Source: Eubacteriales bacterium (GTDB lineage: Bacteria; Bacillota; Clostridia; Lachnospirales; Lachnospiraceae). Taken from it: a stretch of 64,000 nucleotides of DNA. A program made the position numbers and the translations under genes. The notes beneath the pieces are model-generated. The model ran no database searches, was not told the origin of the DNA, and saw only the letters and a program-made list of their open reading frames with translations. Every line of letters begins with the position of its first letter. Positions within the stretch are counted from its first letter, which is position 1. The stretch spans positions 49,140 to 113,139 of the forward strand of contig JAUNCG010000001.1 in NCBI GenBank assembly GCA_030526715.1, written 5' to 3'. Shown here in pieces: positions 34,175-43,281 of the stretch.

Positions 34175-36095
34175 GAAGAAACAACAGGCGCCTCCCATGG
34201 GAGCCAGTGCCAAAGGTATGAGACCAAAGGGCGCCCGGGGTAAGAATCCGATGGGAACCATGAAGCGGCTTCTGGGTTATATGTGGAAGGATTACAAGAT
34301 CCAGTTATTTGTGGTTGTGATCTGTATTCTGCTCAGCTCTATCACCGGCGTCATTGCTTCGCTGTTTTTAAAAACTCTGATCGACGACTATATCACGCCG
34401 CTGCTTCAGATGGCTGTGCCGGACTTTTCCGGACTGCTGCACACACTGCTATTGATGGCGTGCATCTATTTTGCAGGTGTATTGGCAACCCTGTTTTATT
34501 CCCGCATCATGGTAATGATCTCACAGGGCGTATTAAAAGAGATCCGCGATGCTTTGTTCTCACATATGCAGGATCTCCCGATCCGTTACTTTGACACGCA
34601 CGAATTTGGCGATATCATGAGCCGATATACAAACGATACCGACACACTGCGTCAAATGCTCTCGCAGAGCATTGGTCAGGTGCTGACCTCTATGATCACC
34701 ATCCTATCCGTGGTCATCGCTATGCTCACCACCAGCCTGCCGCTCTCTGCGGTAGTTGCAGTCTCTATCGTATTTATGCTGAAGGTCACCGGAAGCATTG
34801 CCGGAAAAAGCGGCAGCTATTTCCTCAAGCAACAGATATCCCTCGGTGCAGCTAATGGCTACATTGAAGAAATGATCAATGGTCAGCGGGTCGTCAAGGT
34901 CTTTAACTATGAGGAACGCTCCAGACAGGCCTTCGATAAGCTCAACGAGGAACTCTGTGAAAACGCAACACAGGCGCACCGATTTGCAAATATCCTGATG
35001 CCGGTCATGGCAAATCTGGGAAATCTGCAATATGTCATTATCGCTATCGCCGGAGGTATTCTGGCCAGCTTCCATGTCGGTGGAATCACCGTCGGTATGA
35101 TCGCCAGCTTCCTGCAGTTGAGCAAATCCTTCACCAATCCGATCGCACAGGTCTCTCAGCAGATCAATTCTATCGTCATGGCTCTGGCCGGTGCCGAGCG
35201 CATCTTTGAGCTGATGGATGAGCCTGTGGAGACAGATGAGGGATATGTCACTCTTGTCCGTGCAAAATACGTGGACGGTCAGCTCACAGAATGTCCGGAG
35301 CGTACCGGTATGTGGGCATGGAAGCATCAGCACGGCGATGGTACTCTGACCTACAAAAAAATGGAGGGCGATGTACGTTTCTTTGATGTGGACTTCGGGT
35401 ACAATCCGGATAAAATCGTACTGCACAATGTCTCCCTCTACGCAAAGCCCGGTCAGAAGATCGCCTTTGTCGGCGCTACAGGTGCAGGTAAGACTACCAT
35501 TACCAATCTGATCAACCGTTTTTATGATCTTGCAGACGGTAAGATCCGTTACGATGATATCAATATCAACAAGATCCGCAAATCCGATCTTCGTCGTTCT
35601 CTCGGTATGGTTCTTCAGGATACCAACCTGTTTACCGGAACGATCCGTGAAAATATCCGCTATGGCAAGCTGGATGCCACGGATGAGGAAGTATACGAGG
35701 CAGCGAAGATCGCCAATGCGCATGACTTTATCGAGATGCTCCCACAGGGATACGACACTGTGATCACCGGCAACGGCTCTGAGCTCTCTCAGGGACAGCG
35801 GCAGCTCCTCTCCATTGCCCGGGCAGCCATCTCCAATCCCCCGGTCATGATTCTAGATGAAGCGACCTCCAGTATCGATACCCGTACTGAATCTATTGTA
35901 CAAAAGGGTATGGATGCACTGATGGAAGGCCGCACCGTATTCGTCATTGCACACCGGCTCTCCACCGTCCGCAATGCGGATGCTATTATGGTGCTGGAAC
36001 AGGGACATATCATTGAGCGCGGTACACATGACGAGCTGATCGCTCAGAAGGGAAAATATTACCAGTTATATACCGGAGCATTTGAGTTAGAGTAA
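34167..36095 (+). CDS. heterodimeric ABC exporter subunit with intact ATP site
   Basis: A 642-residue half-transporter. A basic, Gly/Met-rich N-terminal ~35 residues precede six transmembrane helices; Walker A is FVGATGAGKTTITNL, signature LSQGQRQLLSIARA, Walker B MILDEATSSIDTR with catalytic Glu. A ~50-residue insert between the membrane and ATPase domains (TECPERTGMWAWKHQHGDG) is characteristic of this Clostridial subgroup. The start at ATG 34167 has AAGGAGG at a proper distance and overlaps the previous stop; a GTG nine bases upstream lies too close to that site. Confidence 0.93.
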   Translation: MNKKKQQAPPMGASAKGMRPKGARGKNPMGTMKRLLGYMWKDYKIQLFVVVICILLSSITGVIASLFLKTLIDDYITPLLQMAVPDFSGLLHTLLLMACIYFAGVLATLFYSRIMVMISQGVLKEIRDALFSHMQDLPIRYFDTHEFGDIMSRYTNDTDTLRQMLSQSIGQVLTSMITILSVVIAMLTTSLPLSAVVAVSIVFMLKVTGSIAGKSGSYFLKQQISLGAANGYIEEMINGQRVVKVFNYEERSRQAFDKLNEELCENATQAHRFANILMPVMANLGNLQYVIIAIAGGILASFHVGGITVGMIASFLQLSKSFTNPIAQVSQQINSIVMALAGAERIFELMDEPVETDEGYVTLVRAKYVDGQLTECPERTGMWAWKHQHGDGTLTYKKMEGDVRFFDVDFGYNPDKIVLHNVSLYAKPGQKIAFVGATGAGKTTITNLINRFYDLADGKIRYDDININKIRKSDLRRSLGMVLQDTNLFTGTIRENIRYGKLDATDEEVYEAAKIANAHDFIEMLPQGYDTVITGNGSELSQGQRQLLSIARAAISNPPVMILDEATSSIDTRTESIVQKGMDALMEGRTVFVIAHRLSTVRNADAIMVLEQGHIIERGTHDELIAQKGKYYQLYTGAFELE

Positions 36096-36100
36096 AAAAA

Positions 36101-36137
36101 AATTGGAAGGTTCATCTCTGAACACTTCCAATTTTTT
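36101..36137. terminator. bidirectional terminator between converging genes
   Basis: Stem ATTGGAAG / CTTCCAAT extended by an inner stem GTTCA / TGAAC around TCTC, with A-rich sequence on the left and T7 on the right, so it serves both the exporter operon (+) and the EF-G-like gene (-). Confidence 0.9.
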
Positions 36138-36154
36138 TGCCTTAAAAGAGTCTT

Positions 36155-38248
36155 TTATTCTTCGTTTGCCTTAACCTTGCTTGCTCTTGCCTCTACTTCC
36201 TTCGCCTGAATATCTGACGGAGCCTGCTCATATCTTGCAAACTCATACTCGAAGGTACCGCTGCCGCCCGTCATGGAGCGAAGCTGTGTAGAATATCCGT
36301 ACAGTTCCATCATCGGAACGTCTGCCTCGATGATCTGGTTGCCCTTATGATCCGGGTTCATGCCAAGCACACGTCCGCGGCGCTTATTCAGATCACCCAT
36401 CACATCTCCGGTATATTTGTCCGGAACGGTAACCTTCAGGGACTCGATCGGCTCAAGCAGAACCGGAGAAGCCTCCATGAAGCCCTTCTTAAATGCCTGA
36501 ATCGCAGCGGTCTTAAATGCCATCTCGGAAGAGTCTACCGGATGATAGGAACCATCATACAGAGTAGCCTTGACACCAACTACCGGATATGCTGCCAGCG
36601 GTCCGCGAAGTACAGACTCCTGAATACCCTTCTCCACTGCCGGGAAATAGTTCTTCGGAACTGCTCCGCCTACTACTACCTGCTCGAATACATACGGGGT
36701 CTCCTGATCTCCTGAGCTCTCAAAACGCATCTTTACATGACCATACTGACCGTGTCCGCCGGACTGCTTCTTGTACTTGGAATCCACATCGGAATTCTTC
36801 CGGATAGTCTCACGGAACGCCACCTTCGGACGAGCCAGTTCAACATCCACTTTATATTTACCCAGCAGCTTGCTGACAATCACATCGATATGCTGATCGC
36901 CCATACCATAAATCAGAGACTGACGATTCTCGGAATCGTTCACCGCCTTCATGGTCAGATCCTCCTGCATCATCTTGGAAAGCGCCTGAGAGATCTTATC
37001 TTCGTCGCCCTTCGTCTTAGCGAAATATCTCTTATATGTATACGGTGTAGAAATATCGATACCCGCATACTGAATCGGTGTAGCCTTCGTAGACAGGGTA
37101 TCGCCCGTTCTGCTGACATTCAGCTTACCGATAGCACCGATATCGCCCGCATGAAGCTCCGGAACCTCAACGGTCTTGCTGCCTTCCATCAGATACAGCT
37201 TATTCAGCTTCACCTCTGCATCTCTTGCAGAATTATACAGAACATCATCATTCTTAATAACGCCGGAAGCCACCTTGATCAGTGAATACTTACCGATGAA
37301 CGGATCCACGATCGTCTTGAAAATAAATGCGGATTTTGCTTTGGCAAAATCATAGTTTGCCTCATAGATATCACTGGTCTTCATATTGATTCCGGCGATA
37401 CGGCGCTTATCCGGACTCGGGAAATACTGAACAATATCATCCAGCAGGCAGCCAACGCCCTTCAGACTGATCGGTGAACCCATCGCTACCGGAATGATGG
37501 AGCATTCCGATACATTCATGGTCAGAGCAGCCATGATCTCTGCTGTAGAGAACTCGTCTCCCGCAAAATAACGATCCATGAACTCCTCAGATGTCTCAGC
37601 AACCGCCTCCAGCAGACTCTCACGATATTTCTCCAGATATTCTACGGAGTAATCCGGAATCTCACATTCCTGAGTCTCATTACCCTTGCCGCACCAGCGT
37701 CTTCCGGCATTCTTAACAACATTTACATAGCCTACGAACTTCTCGTTCTCACGCATCGGGAAGTGGATCGGAGCGATCTTCTTTCCGTAAAGCTCCGTCA
37801 GGCTCTCCACAACTGCACGGAAGCTGGCGTGATCCATGTCCATATTGGTAACAAAGAACATTCTCGGGAGCTTGTACTTCTCACAGAGATCCCATGCCTT
37901 CTGTGTTCCCACTTCTACTCCGCTCTTACCGTTGATCACGATAATCGCTGCATCCGCTGCTGCAGCAGCCTCCTCGCACTCACCGACAAAGTCAAAATAT
38001 CCCGGAGTATCGAGAACGTTCACCTTGATGTCCCCCCAGACAATCGGCAGCACTGACGTGCTGATAGAAAACTTTCTCTTAATCTCCTCTTTATCAAAAT
38101 CACTTACCGTATTTCCCTCTGTCACGCTGCCCAGTCTGCTGGTGATACCGGATAAGTAAGCCATTGCCTCTGTCAAGCTGGTCTTTCCTGCTCCGCCGTG
38201 ACCAAGGATTACTACGTTGCGAATTCTGTCAGTTGTATAGACTTTCAT
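36155..38248 (-). CDS. EF-G2-type translation factor GTPase
   Basis: A 697-residue EF-G family GTPase with all domains (G, II, III, IV, V; the C terminus has RRGRVLGMNPDHKGNQIIEA and MTGGSGTFEYEF). The P-loop is GHGGAGKTSLTEAM. Two hallmark residues differ from canonical EF-G: the switch II motif reads DTPGYFDF, with Tyr for the catalytic His, and the NKxD base motif reads TNMD. The Tyr is typical of EF-G2 paralogues; main EF-G must be encoded elsewhere. The start at 38248 has GGAGG 8 bases upstream. Role is uncertain: translocation under special conditions or a regulatory ribosome factor. Confidence 0.9.
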   Translation of the reverse strand: MKVYTTDRIRNVVILGHGGAGKTSLTEAMAYLSGITSRLGSVTEGNTVSDFDKEEIKRKFSISTSVLPIVWGDIKVNVLDTPGYFDFVGECEEAAAAADAAIIVINGKSGVEVGTQKAWDLCEKYKLPRMFFVTNMDMDHASFRAVVESLTELYGKKIAPIHFPMRENEKFVGYVNVVKNAGRRWCGKGNETQECEIPDYSVEYLEKYRESLLEAVAETSEEFMDRYFAGDEFSTAEIMAALTMNVSECSIIPVAMGSPISLKGVGCLLDDIVQYFPSPDKRRIAGINMKTSDIYEANYDFAKAKSAFIFKTIVDPFIGKYSLIKVASGVIKNDDVLYNSARDAEVKLNKLYLMEGSKTVEVPELHAGDIGAIGKLNVSRTGDTLSTKATPIQYAGIDISTPYTYKRYFAKTKGDEDKISQALSKMMQEDLTMKAVNDSENRQSLIYGMGDQHIDVIVSKLLGKYKVDVELARPKVAFRETIRKNSDVDSKYKKQSGGHGQYGHVKMRFESSGDQETPYVFEQVVVGGAVPKNYFPAVEKGIQESVLRGPLAAYPVVGVKATLYDGSYHPVDSSEMAFKTAAIQAFKKGFMEASPVLLEPIESLKVTVPDKYTGDVMGDLNKRRGRVLGMNPDHKGNQIIEADVPMMELYGYSTQLRSMTGGSGTFEYEFARYEQAPSDIQAKEVEARASKVKANEE

Positions 38249-38290
38249 AATGCATTCCTCCAATTCTAGTTTTGCAAATCCCATGGGTAT

Positions 38291-38319
38291 ATTTTACTAA
38301 AACTCGCAGAAAATAGCAA
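38291..38319 (-). promoter_or_regulatory. promoter of the EF-G2-like gene
   Basis: Minus strand TTGCTA, 17 bases, TAAAAT, about 43 bases before the start codon. Confidence 0.6.
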
Positions 38320-38472
38320 GTCTTTTTCTGTTATTTTGACATATTCCTTATGATTCATTTTTTATTCCTATAAATTCATCTATATAAAATCACATAAACA
38401 TCTCTGTTTTTTCTTTTATCATCGTCATATTATCTCATACGCTTTTCATTTACACTTTAAAGTATTAAAGGA

Positions 38473-38501
38473 TTGACAGAACCTGTTTTTGCAAGTAAAA
38501 T
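38473..38501 (+). promoter_or_regulatory. promoter of tyrA-aroA
   Basis: Consensus TTGACA, 17 bases, TAAAAT, 30 bases before the tyrA ATG. The best sigma-A promoter in the window. Confidence 0.85.
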
Positions 38502-38531
38502 GACTTTATGTTTGAAATGGAAAGGATTTTT

Positions 38532-39632
38532 ATGAAAACTGATTTTACCGTAGGCTTTATCGGTCTGGGACTCATCGGCGGTTCCATCGCAAAGGCCATC
38601 AAATACTATTATCCGCAGGCAACCCTGCTGGCCGTCAGCCGAAGTCAGTGTACTACCGATTATGCCCTGTCCGAAGGGATCATCGACGAAGCATACCGCG
38701 AGGTCAACAACGCATTTTCCCGTTGTGATTATATTTTTCTGTGCGCCCCGGTGGAGGCAAATGCTTCATATCTCAAAACACTTGCTCCTCTTTTAAAGGA
38801 GGGCTGCACACTTACAGACGTCGGCAGCACCAAAACCGATATTCATCGTCACGTGGAAGAGCTTGGTCTAACCCGTTTCTTCATCGGAGGACATCCCATG
38901 GCCGGTTCCGAAAAGACCGGAATCGAGAATTCCAAGCGTCATTTGATTGAGAATGCCTATTATATTGTCACTCCCACAGCAGATGTCCCTCAGGAGCAGG
39001 TAGACGCATACGTTCAGCTGGTGACCTCTCTGAAGGCGATCCCGCTGGTGTTGGATGATCACGAGCATGATTTTGTGACCGCCGCCATCAGTCATCTGCC
39101 ACACATTATTGCATCCTCTCTGGTGAATCTGGTACATGACGAAGATTCCCCGCGGGAGATCATGCGAACGGTAGCCGCCGGCGGTTTCAAGGATATCACC
39201 AGAATCGCTTCCTCCTCCCCGGAGATGTGGGAGCAGATCTGTATTACCAATGCCGAGAATATTGTGAAGGTACTGGACGATTATATCGAACGGCTTCACG
39301 ACATCAGAGTTGAGCTTGCGCAGCACAACGGTTCTGCTATTAACCGAATGTTTGCAGATTCCAGAACCTATCGCAATTCCTTCTCGGATCTATCCAGCGG
39401 CCCCTTGAAAAAGGTCTATATGCTCTATTGTGATCTGCTGGACGAGACCGGCGGAATTGCGACTTTGGCTACCATTCTTGCAACCAGAGGTATCAGCCTG
39501 CGCAATATCGGTATCGTTCATAACCGTGAGTTCGAGGACGCCGTGCTTCGCGTAGAGTTTTATGACGAAGAGTCACAGAAAAAAGCGGCCGAGCTGCTCA
39601 GACGATACCGCTATACGATCTACGAACGTTAA
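38532..39632 (+). CDS. tyrA: prephenate dehydrogenase with ACT domain
   Basis: A 366-residue TyrA. Residues 1-~285 are the dehydrogenase: NAD site GFIGLGLIGGSIAKAI, the GGHPMAGSEKTGIENS motif near 120, and HDFVTAAISHLPHIIASSLV near 185-205. The C-terminal ~70 residues form an ACT domain (GGIATLATILATRGISLRNI), the likely tyrosine feedback site. The start at 38532 follows GGAAAGGA by 5 bases; an ATG 24 bases upstream is rejected. It is followed by aroA in the same operon. Confidence 0.95.
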   Translation: MKTDFTVGFIGLGLIGGSIAKAIKYYYPQATLLAVSRSQCTTDYALSEGIIDEAYREVNNAFSRCDYIFLCAPVEANASYLKTLAPLLKEGCTLTDVGSTKTDIHRHVEELGLTRFFIGGHPMAGSEKTGIENSKRHLIENAYYIVTPTADVPQEQVDAYVQLVTSLKAIPLVLDDHEHDFVTAAISHLPHIIASSLVNLVHDEDSPREIMRTVAAGGFKDITRIASSSPEMWEQICITNAENIVKVLDDYIERLHDIRVELAQHNGSAINRMFADSRTYRNSFSDLSSGPLKKVYMLYCDLLDETGGIATLATILATRGISLRNIGIVHNREFEDAVLRVEFYDEESQKKAAELLRRYRYTIYER

Positions 39633-39714
39633 TCCTTTTTTGATTGCATTCGAAGCTTTAAAAATTTCACTGCTCTATTTCATATCGAATGCTGCCATCG
39701 TACAGGAGATTCTT

Positions 39715-41040
39715 ATGAAATTTACAAAGACAACGGCTCCCCTGCGGGGGGAGCTTACCGTACCGGGAGATAAATCGATCTCTCACCGCGCTGTGATGTT
39801 CGGCGCACTAGCCCAAGGAACCACCGAGGTAACCAATTTTCTGCAGGGTGCAGACTGTCTCTCTACCATCAGCTGCTTTTGCCAGCTTGGCATTGCTATC
39901 GATAATACACCCGAGCGTATTCTGATTCACGGAAAGGGGCTGCACGGGCTCACTGCCCCCGCAGACATACTGGATACGGGCAACAGCGGTACCACCACCC
40001 GTCTGATCTCCGGTATTCTTGCAGGCCAGCCCTTTGCCTCCACCCTCAACGGGGATGCCTCCATCCAGAGCCGCCCCATGAAGCGTATCATCGACCCTCT
40101 CACACAGATGGGTGCCGATATCGTCAGCCTTCGGGGCAATGGCTGCGCGCCGCTTCTGATCAACGGAAATAAATTCATCGAGACCGCTTCACCGAGCAGC
40201 AAAGATACGATGGCTGCTCTAAAGGGCATTCACTACCGATCACCCGTAGCCTCCGCGCAGGTGAAATCATCCATTTTGCTTGCGGGGCTTTATGCCGATG
40301 ACGAGACCAGTGTCACGGAGCCATATGTATCCCGCAACCATACGGAGCTCATGCTTCGCGGCTTCGGCGCGGATATCCGTACAGAAGGAACGACTGCTAC
40401 GATTCTGCCGCATCCCAAGCTGCACGGAGATCTCATCTCTGTTCCCGGAGATATTTCCTCCGCTGCCTACTTTATCGCTGCCGCACTGATGGTGCCGGGT
40501 TCCGAGCTGCTGATCCGAAATGTCGGTATCAATCCGACCCGGGACGGGATTCTGCGTGTGGTACGTGATATGGGCGCCAAAATCATGGTGTTAAACGAGA
40601 CCACAAACGGAGGAGAACCTGCTGCGGATCTTCTCGTTAAGCACAGTTTCTTAAAGGGAATCACTATCGGAGGCGCTCTGATCCCGACCCTGATCGATGA
40701 GCTTCCGGTCATCGCCGTGCTCGCCTGTCTGGCTGACGGAACCACAGTCATCAAGGATGCACAGGAGCTTAAGGTCAAGGAATCCAACCGCATCGACGTA
40801 GTGGTAAATCATCTACAGGCTATGGGAGCACATATCGAAGCCACCGAGGACGGTATGATCATCGAAGGAGGGTATCCGCTGCACGGCGCTGTCATTGACA
40901 GTCATCTGGATCACAGGATCGCCATGTCTTTTACCATTGCTTCACTCATGGCAGACGGAGAGACCGAGATTCTCGGAGTTGACTGTGTAAACATCAGTTA
41001 TCCGGACTTTTATAAAACATTAGAGGCGCTGGAACGTTGA
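39715..41040 (+). CDS. aroA: 3-phosphoshikimate 1-carboxyvinyltransferase (EPSP synthase)
   Basis: A 441-residue AroA. The N terminus PGDKSISHRAVMFGALAQG and the second motif DTGNSGTTTRLISGILAG (near 90) are diagnostic; the third region DELPVIAVLACLADGTT and KVKESNRID are near 325-355. It joins shikimate-3-phosphate and PEP. The start at 39715 has AGGAG 6 bases upstream; a longer frame overlapping tyrA is rejected. It lies 82 bases after tyrA. Confidence 0.96.
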   Translation: MKFTKTTAPLRGELTVPGDKSISHRAVMFGALAQGTTEVTNFLQGADCLSTISCFCQLGIAIDNTPERILIHGKGLHGLTAPADILDTGNSGTTTRLISGILAGQPFASTLNGDASIQSRPMKRIIDPLTQMGADIVSLRGNGCAPLLINGNKFIETASPSSKDTMAALKGIHYRSPVASAQVKSSILLAGLYADDETSVTEPYVSRNHTELMLRGFGADIRTEGTTATILPHPKLHGDLISVPGDISSAAYFIAAALMVPGSELLIRNVGINPTRDGILRVVRDMGAKIMVLNETTNGGEPAADLLVKHSFLKGITIGGALIPTLIDELPVIAVLACLADGTTVIKDAQELKVKESNRIDVVVNHLQAMGAHIEATEDGMIIEGGYPLHGAVIDSHLDHRIAMSFTIASLMADGETEILGVDCVNISYPDFYKTLEALER

Positions 41041-41057
41041 CACGTTCCGGCGCCTCT
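41022..41057 (+). terminator. strong hairpin over the aroA stop codon
   Basis: A 16-bp stem (AGAGGCGCTGGAACGT with its partner, one G-T pair) around a four-base loop TGAC that contains the TGA stop. It is followed by ATAACATATC rather than a T-run, so it may protect the mRNA end or give inefficient termination rather than act as a classical terminator. Confidence 0.65.
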
Positions 41058-41122
41058 ATAACATATCATGGATGCTTATGATCTCCTGCTTCTCCCAAGT
41101 GCTTCTGCATTTTGATCCTGTG

Positions 41123-41401
41123 TTACAATCCCGCAAAAAACAGCTCGTAAAAATCGTCCTCGCCTTCCAGCAGCGGCGAATTTTCACCCCCGCCGTTGGT
41201 GCTTCTGCGCATGGTAGCATAGAATTCCTCACCTGCGTTCACAAGCTCCATCTCATAGACAGGATATCCGAGCGACTGACATTTTTTGCAAAATGCCGTG
41301 AGCGGATTCTTTTCAATTCTGGTTGCCAGCAATTCCTCTCTTAATGCTGCATCATGTCTTGCTTTTTCCTTTAATTCATCCAGCATTTCTGTTACACTCA
41401 T
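41123..41401 (-). CDS. Nif11-like small protein with NGGGENSP tail motif, function unknown
   Basis: A 92-residue protein. Start at ATG 41401 is set by AGGAGGAG upstream; a 14-residue longer frame is rejected. The N-terminal ~60 residues (VTEMLDELKEKARHDAALRE, then a LTAFCKKCQSLGYPVYEMEL stretch) resemble the helical Nif11 domain, found as a leader in some peptide natural product precursors and in small proteins of unknown role. A Gly-rich NGGGENSP near 69-76 is followed by an acidic, aromatic end. Cys38 and Cys41 form a CxxC. It follows the sce7726 gene by 46 bases, and no maturation enzyme is adjacent. I do not know its function. Confidence 0.7.
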   Translation of the reverse strand: MSVTEMLDELKEKARHDAALREELLATRIEKNPLTAFCKKCQSLGYPVYEMELVNAGEEFYATMRRSTNGGGENSPLLEGEDDFYELFFAGL

Positions 41402-41447
41402 ACAATCTCCTCCTGTCTTTTGGTATCTGTGCAGATGGTACACAGTT

Positions 41448-42077
41448 TTATTTCACTTTATAGTTGCGATTTCTTTTTCTGCGTTTTCTTCGTCCGTGAG
41501 CCTTTCGGTATGCTGTGATCCGCTCTGCTATCCCGCTGTAATCCCGCTCAAACAGTTCCTCACACAGCTGCAGCTTCAATCGTTCCCCCGGTACCGTCTC
41601 AAAGATCTTATCCCGTACAAACTGCTTGCTTTTTTCTTTATAACGGTACATTCCATTCCGTTCCTGAATCCTTGCCAGCTCTTCTCTCCACAAAAAGGAT
41701 AATTGATTCTTCAGCACTGATTGAGGGTTCTCCTGCACTCTGCGGTACATGTAAAAATCCGCTTTACCGTCGATCTCTTCTACCGTGATGATCCCCCACC
41801 ATTCCGGCACATGCTCCCGGATATGCAGGGCATGGCTTGTGCCCACAACGACGATATTATAGTCAAAATGCTTATCGTAGTCTTTGACCTGACTTTCCAG
41901 TCTCGTATAGGAATCCGCATCACTTTTGATCTCCAGCCCTACAATCGCCGATTCTAAAACCATCACGATATCCGCCCGGGATCTTCCCATACTCTTCTCT
42001 TCAATAATCCTGCTTTTCCCGAAGCTCTCCTCCAGAAAATCAAACAACGGTTCACGGATATCCTTATCGTACAGCAT
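41448..42077 (-). CDS. sce7726 family protein (restriction-endonuclease-like fold)
   Basis: A 209-residue protein of the sce7726 family. The motif sequence MGRSRADIVMV ... VGLEIKSDADSYTRLESQV has the spacing of a PD-(D/E)XK nuclease core (Asp near 35, Glu-x-Lys near 55), then YNIVVVGTSHAL near 90. The C terminus is strongly basic (HGRRKRRKRNRNYKVK), suggesting nucleic acid binding. Function is unknown; DNA repair or defence roles have been guessed for relatives. It starts with GGAGG 4 bases before ATG and is upstream of the Nif11-like gene. Confidence 0.82.
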   Translation of the reverse strand: MLYDKDIREPLFDFLEESFGKSRIIEEKSMGRSRADIVMVLESAIVGLEIKSDADSYTRLESQVKDYDKHFDYNIVVVGTSHALHIREHVPEWWGIITVEEIDGKADFYMYRRVQENPQSVLKNQLSFLWREELARIQERNGMYRYKEKSKQFVRDKIFETVPGERLKLQLCEELFERDYSGIAERITAYRKAHGRRKRRKRNRNYKVK

Positions 42078-42161
42078 TCATCCTCCATTTTTTACAGTAT
42101 ATCAATGATTCCTTCAAAATTCAAAAGCATAATCTGCATCATTATCATGTGATTATCAAAT

Positions 42162-42206
42162 AAACAAAAAAGGAGTGACCGCCTTGTTACCGGGTCGGCC
42201 ACTCCT
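42162..42206 (-). terminator. terminator of the NifU-like/GGGtGRT operon
   Basis: Minus strand: AGGAGTGGCCG / CGGTCACTCCT, 10 of 11 pairs, followed by TTTTTTG. It ends the two-gene operon 37 bases past the stop codon. Confidence 0.85.
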
Positions 42207-42242
42207 GAATACTTCTAACTATTCGGTTTCTAAGCGGATCTC

Positions 42243-43253
42243 TTAGAACTTGCCTTCGTTAGCTGCTTCCTCAATCGAAACTGCTACTGCAACGGTCATA
42301 CCAACCATCGGGTTGTTACCTGCGCCGATCAGACCCATCATTTCTACGTGAGCCGGAACGGAAGAGGAACCTGCGAACTGTGCATCGGAATGCATACGTC
42401 CGAGTGTATCGGTCATACCATAGGAAGCCGGACCTGCAGCCATGTTATCCGGATGCAGTGTACGTCCTGTACCACCACCGGAAGCTACGGAGAAGTATTT
42501 CTTACCAGCTTCAAGACGCTCTTTCTTGTAGGTACCAGCTACCGGATGCTGGAAACGTGTCGGGTTGGTAGAGTTACCTGTGATAGAAACGTCAACGTTC
42601 TCTTTCCACATGATCGCAACGCCTTCCGGAACGCTGTTTGCGCCGTAGCAGTTAACCTTTGCACGAAGTCCCTCAGAGTAGGACTTACGGAATACTTCCT
42701 TTACCTCATTGGTGTACGGATCGTACTCCGTCTCAACGAAAGTAAAGCCGTTGATTCTGGAGATGATCTGTGCAGCGTCCTTACCAAGACCGTTCAGGAT
42801 AACACGAAGCGGTTTCTGACGAACCTTGTTTGCCTTCTCTGCGATACCGATAGCGCCCTCAGCTGCTGCGAAGGACTCGTGACCAGCCAAGAATGCGAAA
42901 CACTCGGTCTCCTCCTCAAGGAGCATCTTGCCCAGATTACCATGACCCAGACCTACCTTACGCGTATCAGCTACAGAGCCCGGGATACAGAAAGCCTGAA
43001 GTCCCTCACCGATTGCTGCCGCTGCGTCTGCTGCCTTTCTGCAGCCCTTCTTGATCGCGATAGCTGCACCCACGATATAAGCCCAGCAAGCGTTCTCGAA
43101 GCAGATCGGCTGAATACCCTTGATCTGATTGTAAACATCCAGACCGGCATCCTTTGTGATCTTCTCTGCTTCCTCGATGGAAGCAATTCCATAACTGTTC
43201 AGAACAGAATTGATCTTGTCAATTCGTCTCTCATATGATTCAAATAAAGCCAT
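42243..43253 (-). CDS. GGGtGRT protein, function unknown
   Basis: A 336-residue protein of the GGGtGRT family (Pfam PF14057), named for a motif visible here at 259-265 in SVASGGGTGRTLHPDN. Other conserved blocks are the FENACWAYIVGAAIAIKKG region near 52-70, GLGHGNLGKML near 101, and HVEMMGLIGAGNNPMVGMTV near 302. Several Gly-rich loops suggest a phosphate- or cofactor-binding fold. It is 28 bases downstream of a NifU-like scaffold gene; the pair is kept together in many Clostridia. No activity is established to my knowledge. Confidence 0.92.
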   Translation of the reverse strand: MALFESYERRIDKINSVLNSYGIASIEEAEKITKDAGLDVYNQIKGIQPICFENACWAYIVGAAIAIKKGCRKAADAAAAIGEGLQAFCIPGSVADTRKVGLGHGNLGKMLLEEETECFAFLAGHESFAAAEGAIGIAEKANKVRQKPLRVILNGLGKDAAQIISRINGFTFVETEYDPYTNEVKEVFRKSYSEGLRAKVNCYGANSVPEGVAIMWKENVDVSITGNSTNPTRFQHPVAGTYKKERLEAGKKYFSVASGGGTGRTLHPDNMAAGPASYGMTDTLGRMHSDAQFAGSSSVPAHVEMMGLIGAGNNPMVGMTVAVAVSIEEAANEGKF

Positions 43254-43281
43254 TGATTTGTCCTCCTCTATTCTATGTAAA

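Noticed and set aside
39562..39714. Longer N terminus for AroA overlapping tyrA
   Set aside because: The extension translates an out-of-frame part of tyrA; the ATG at 39715 has AGGAG and the family start.
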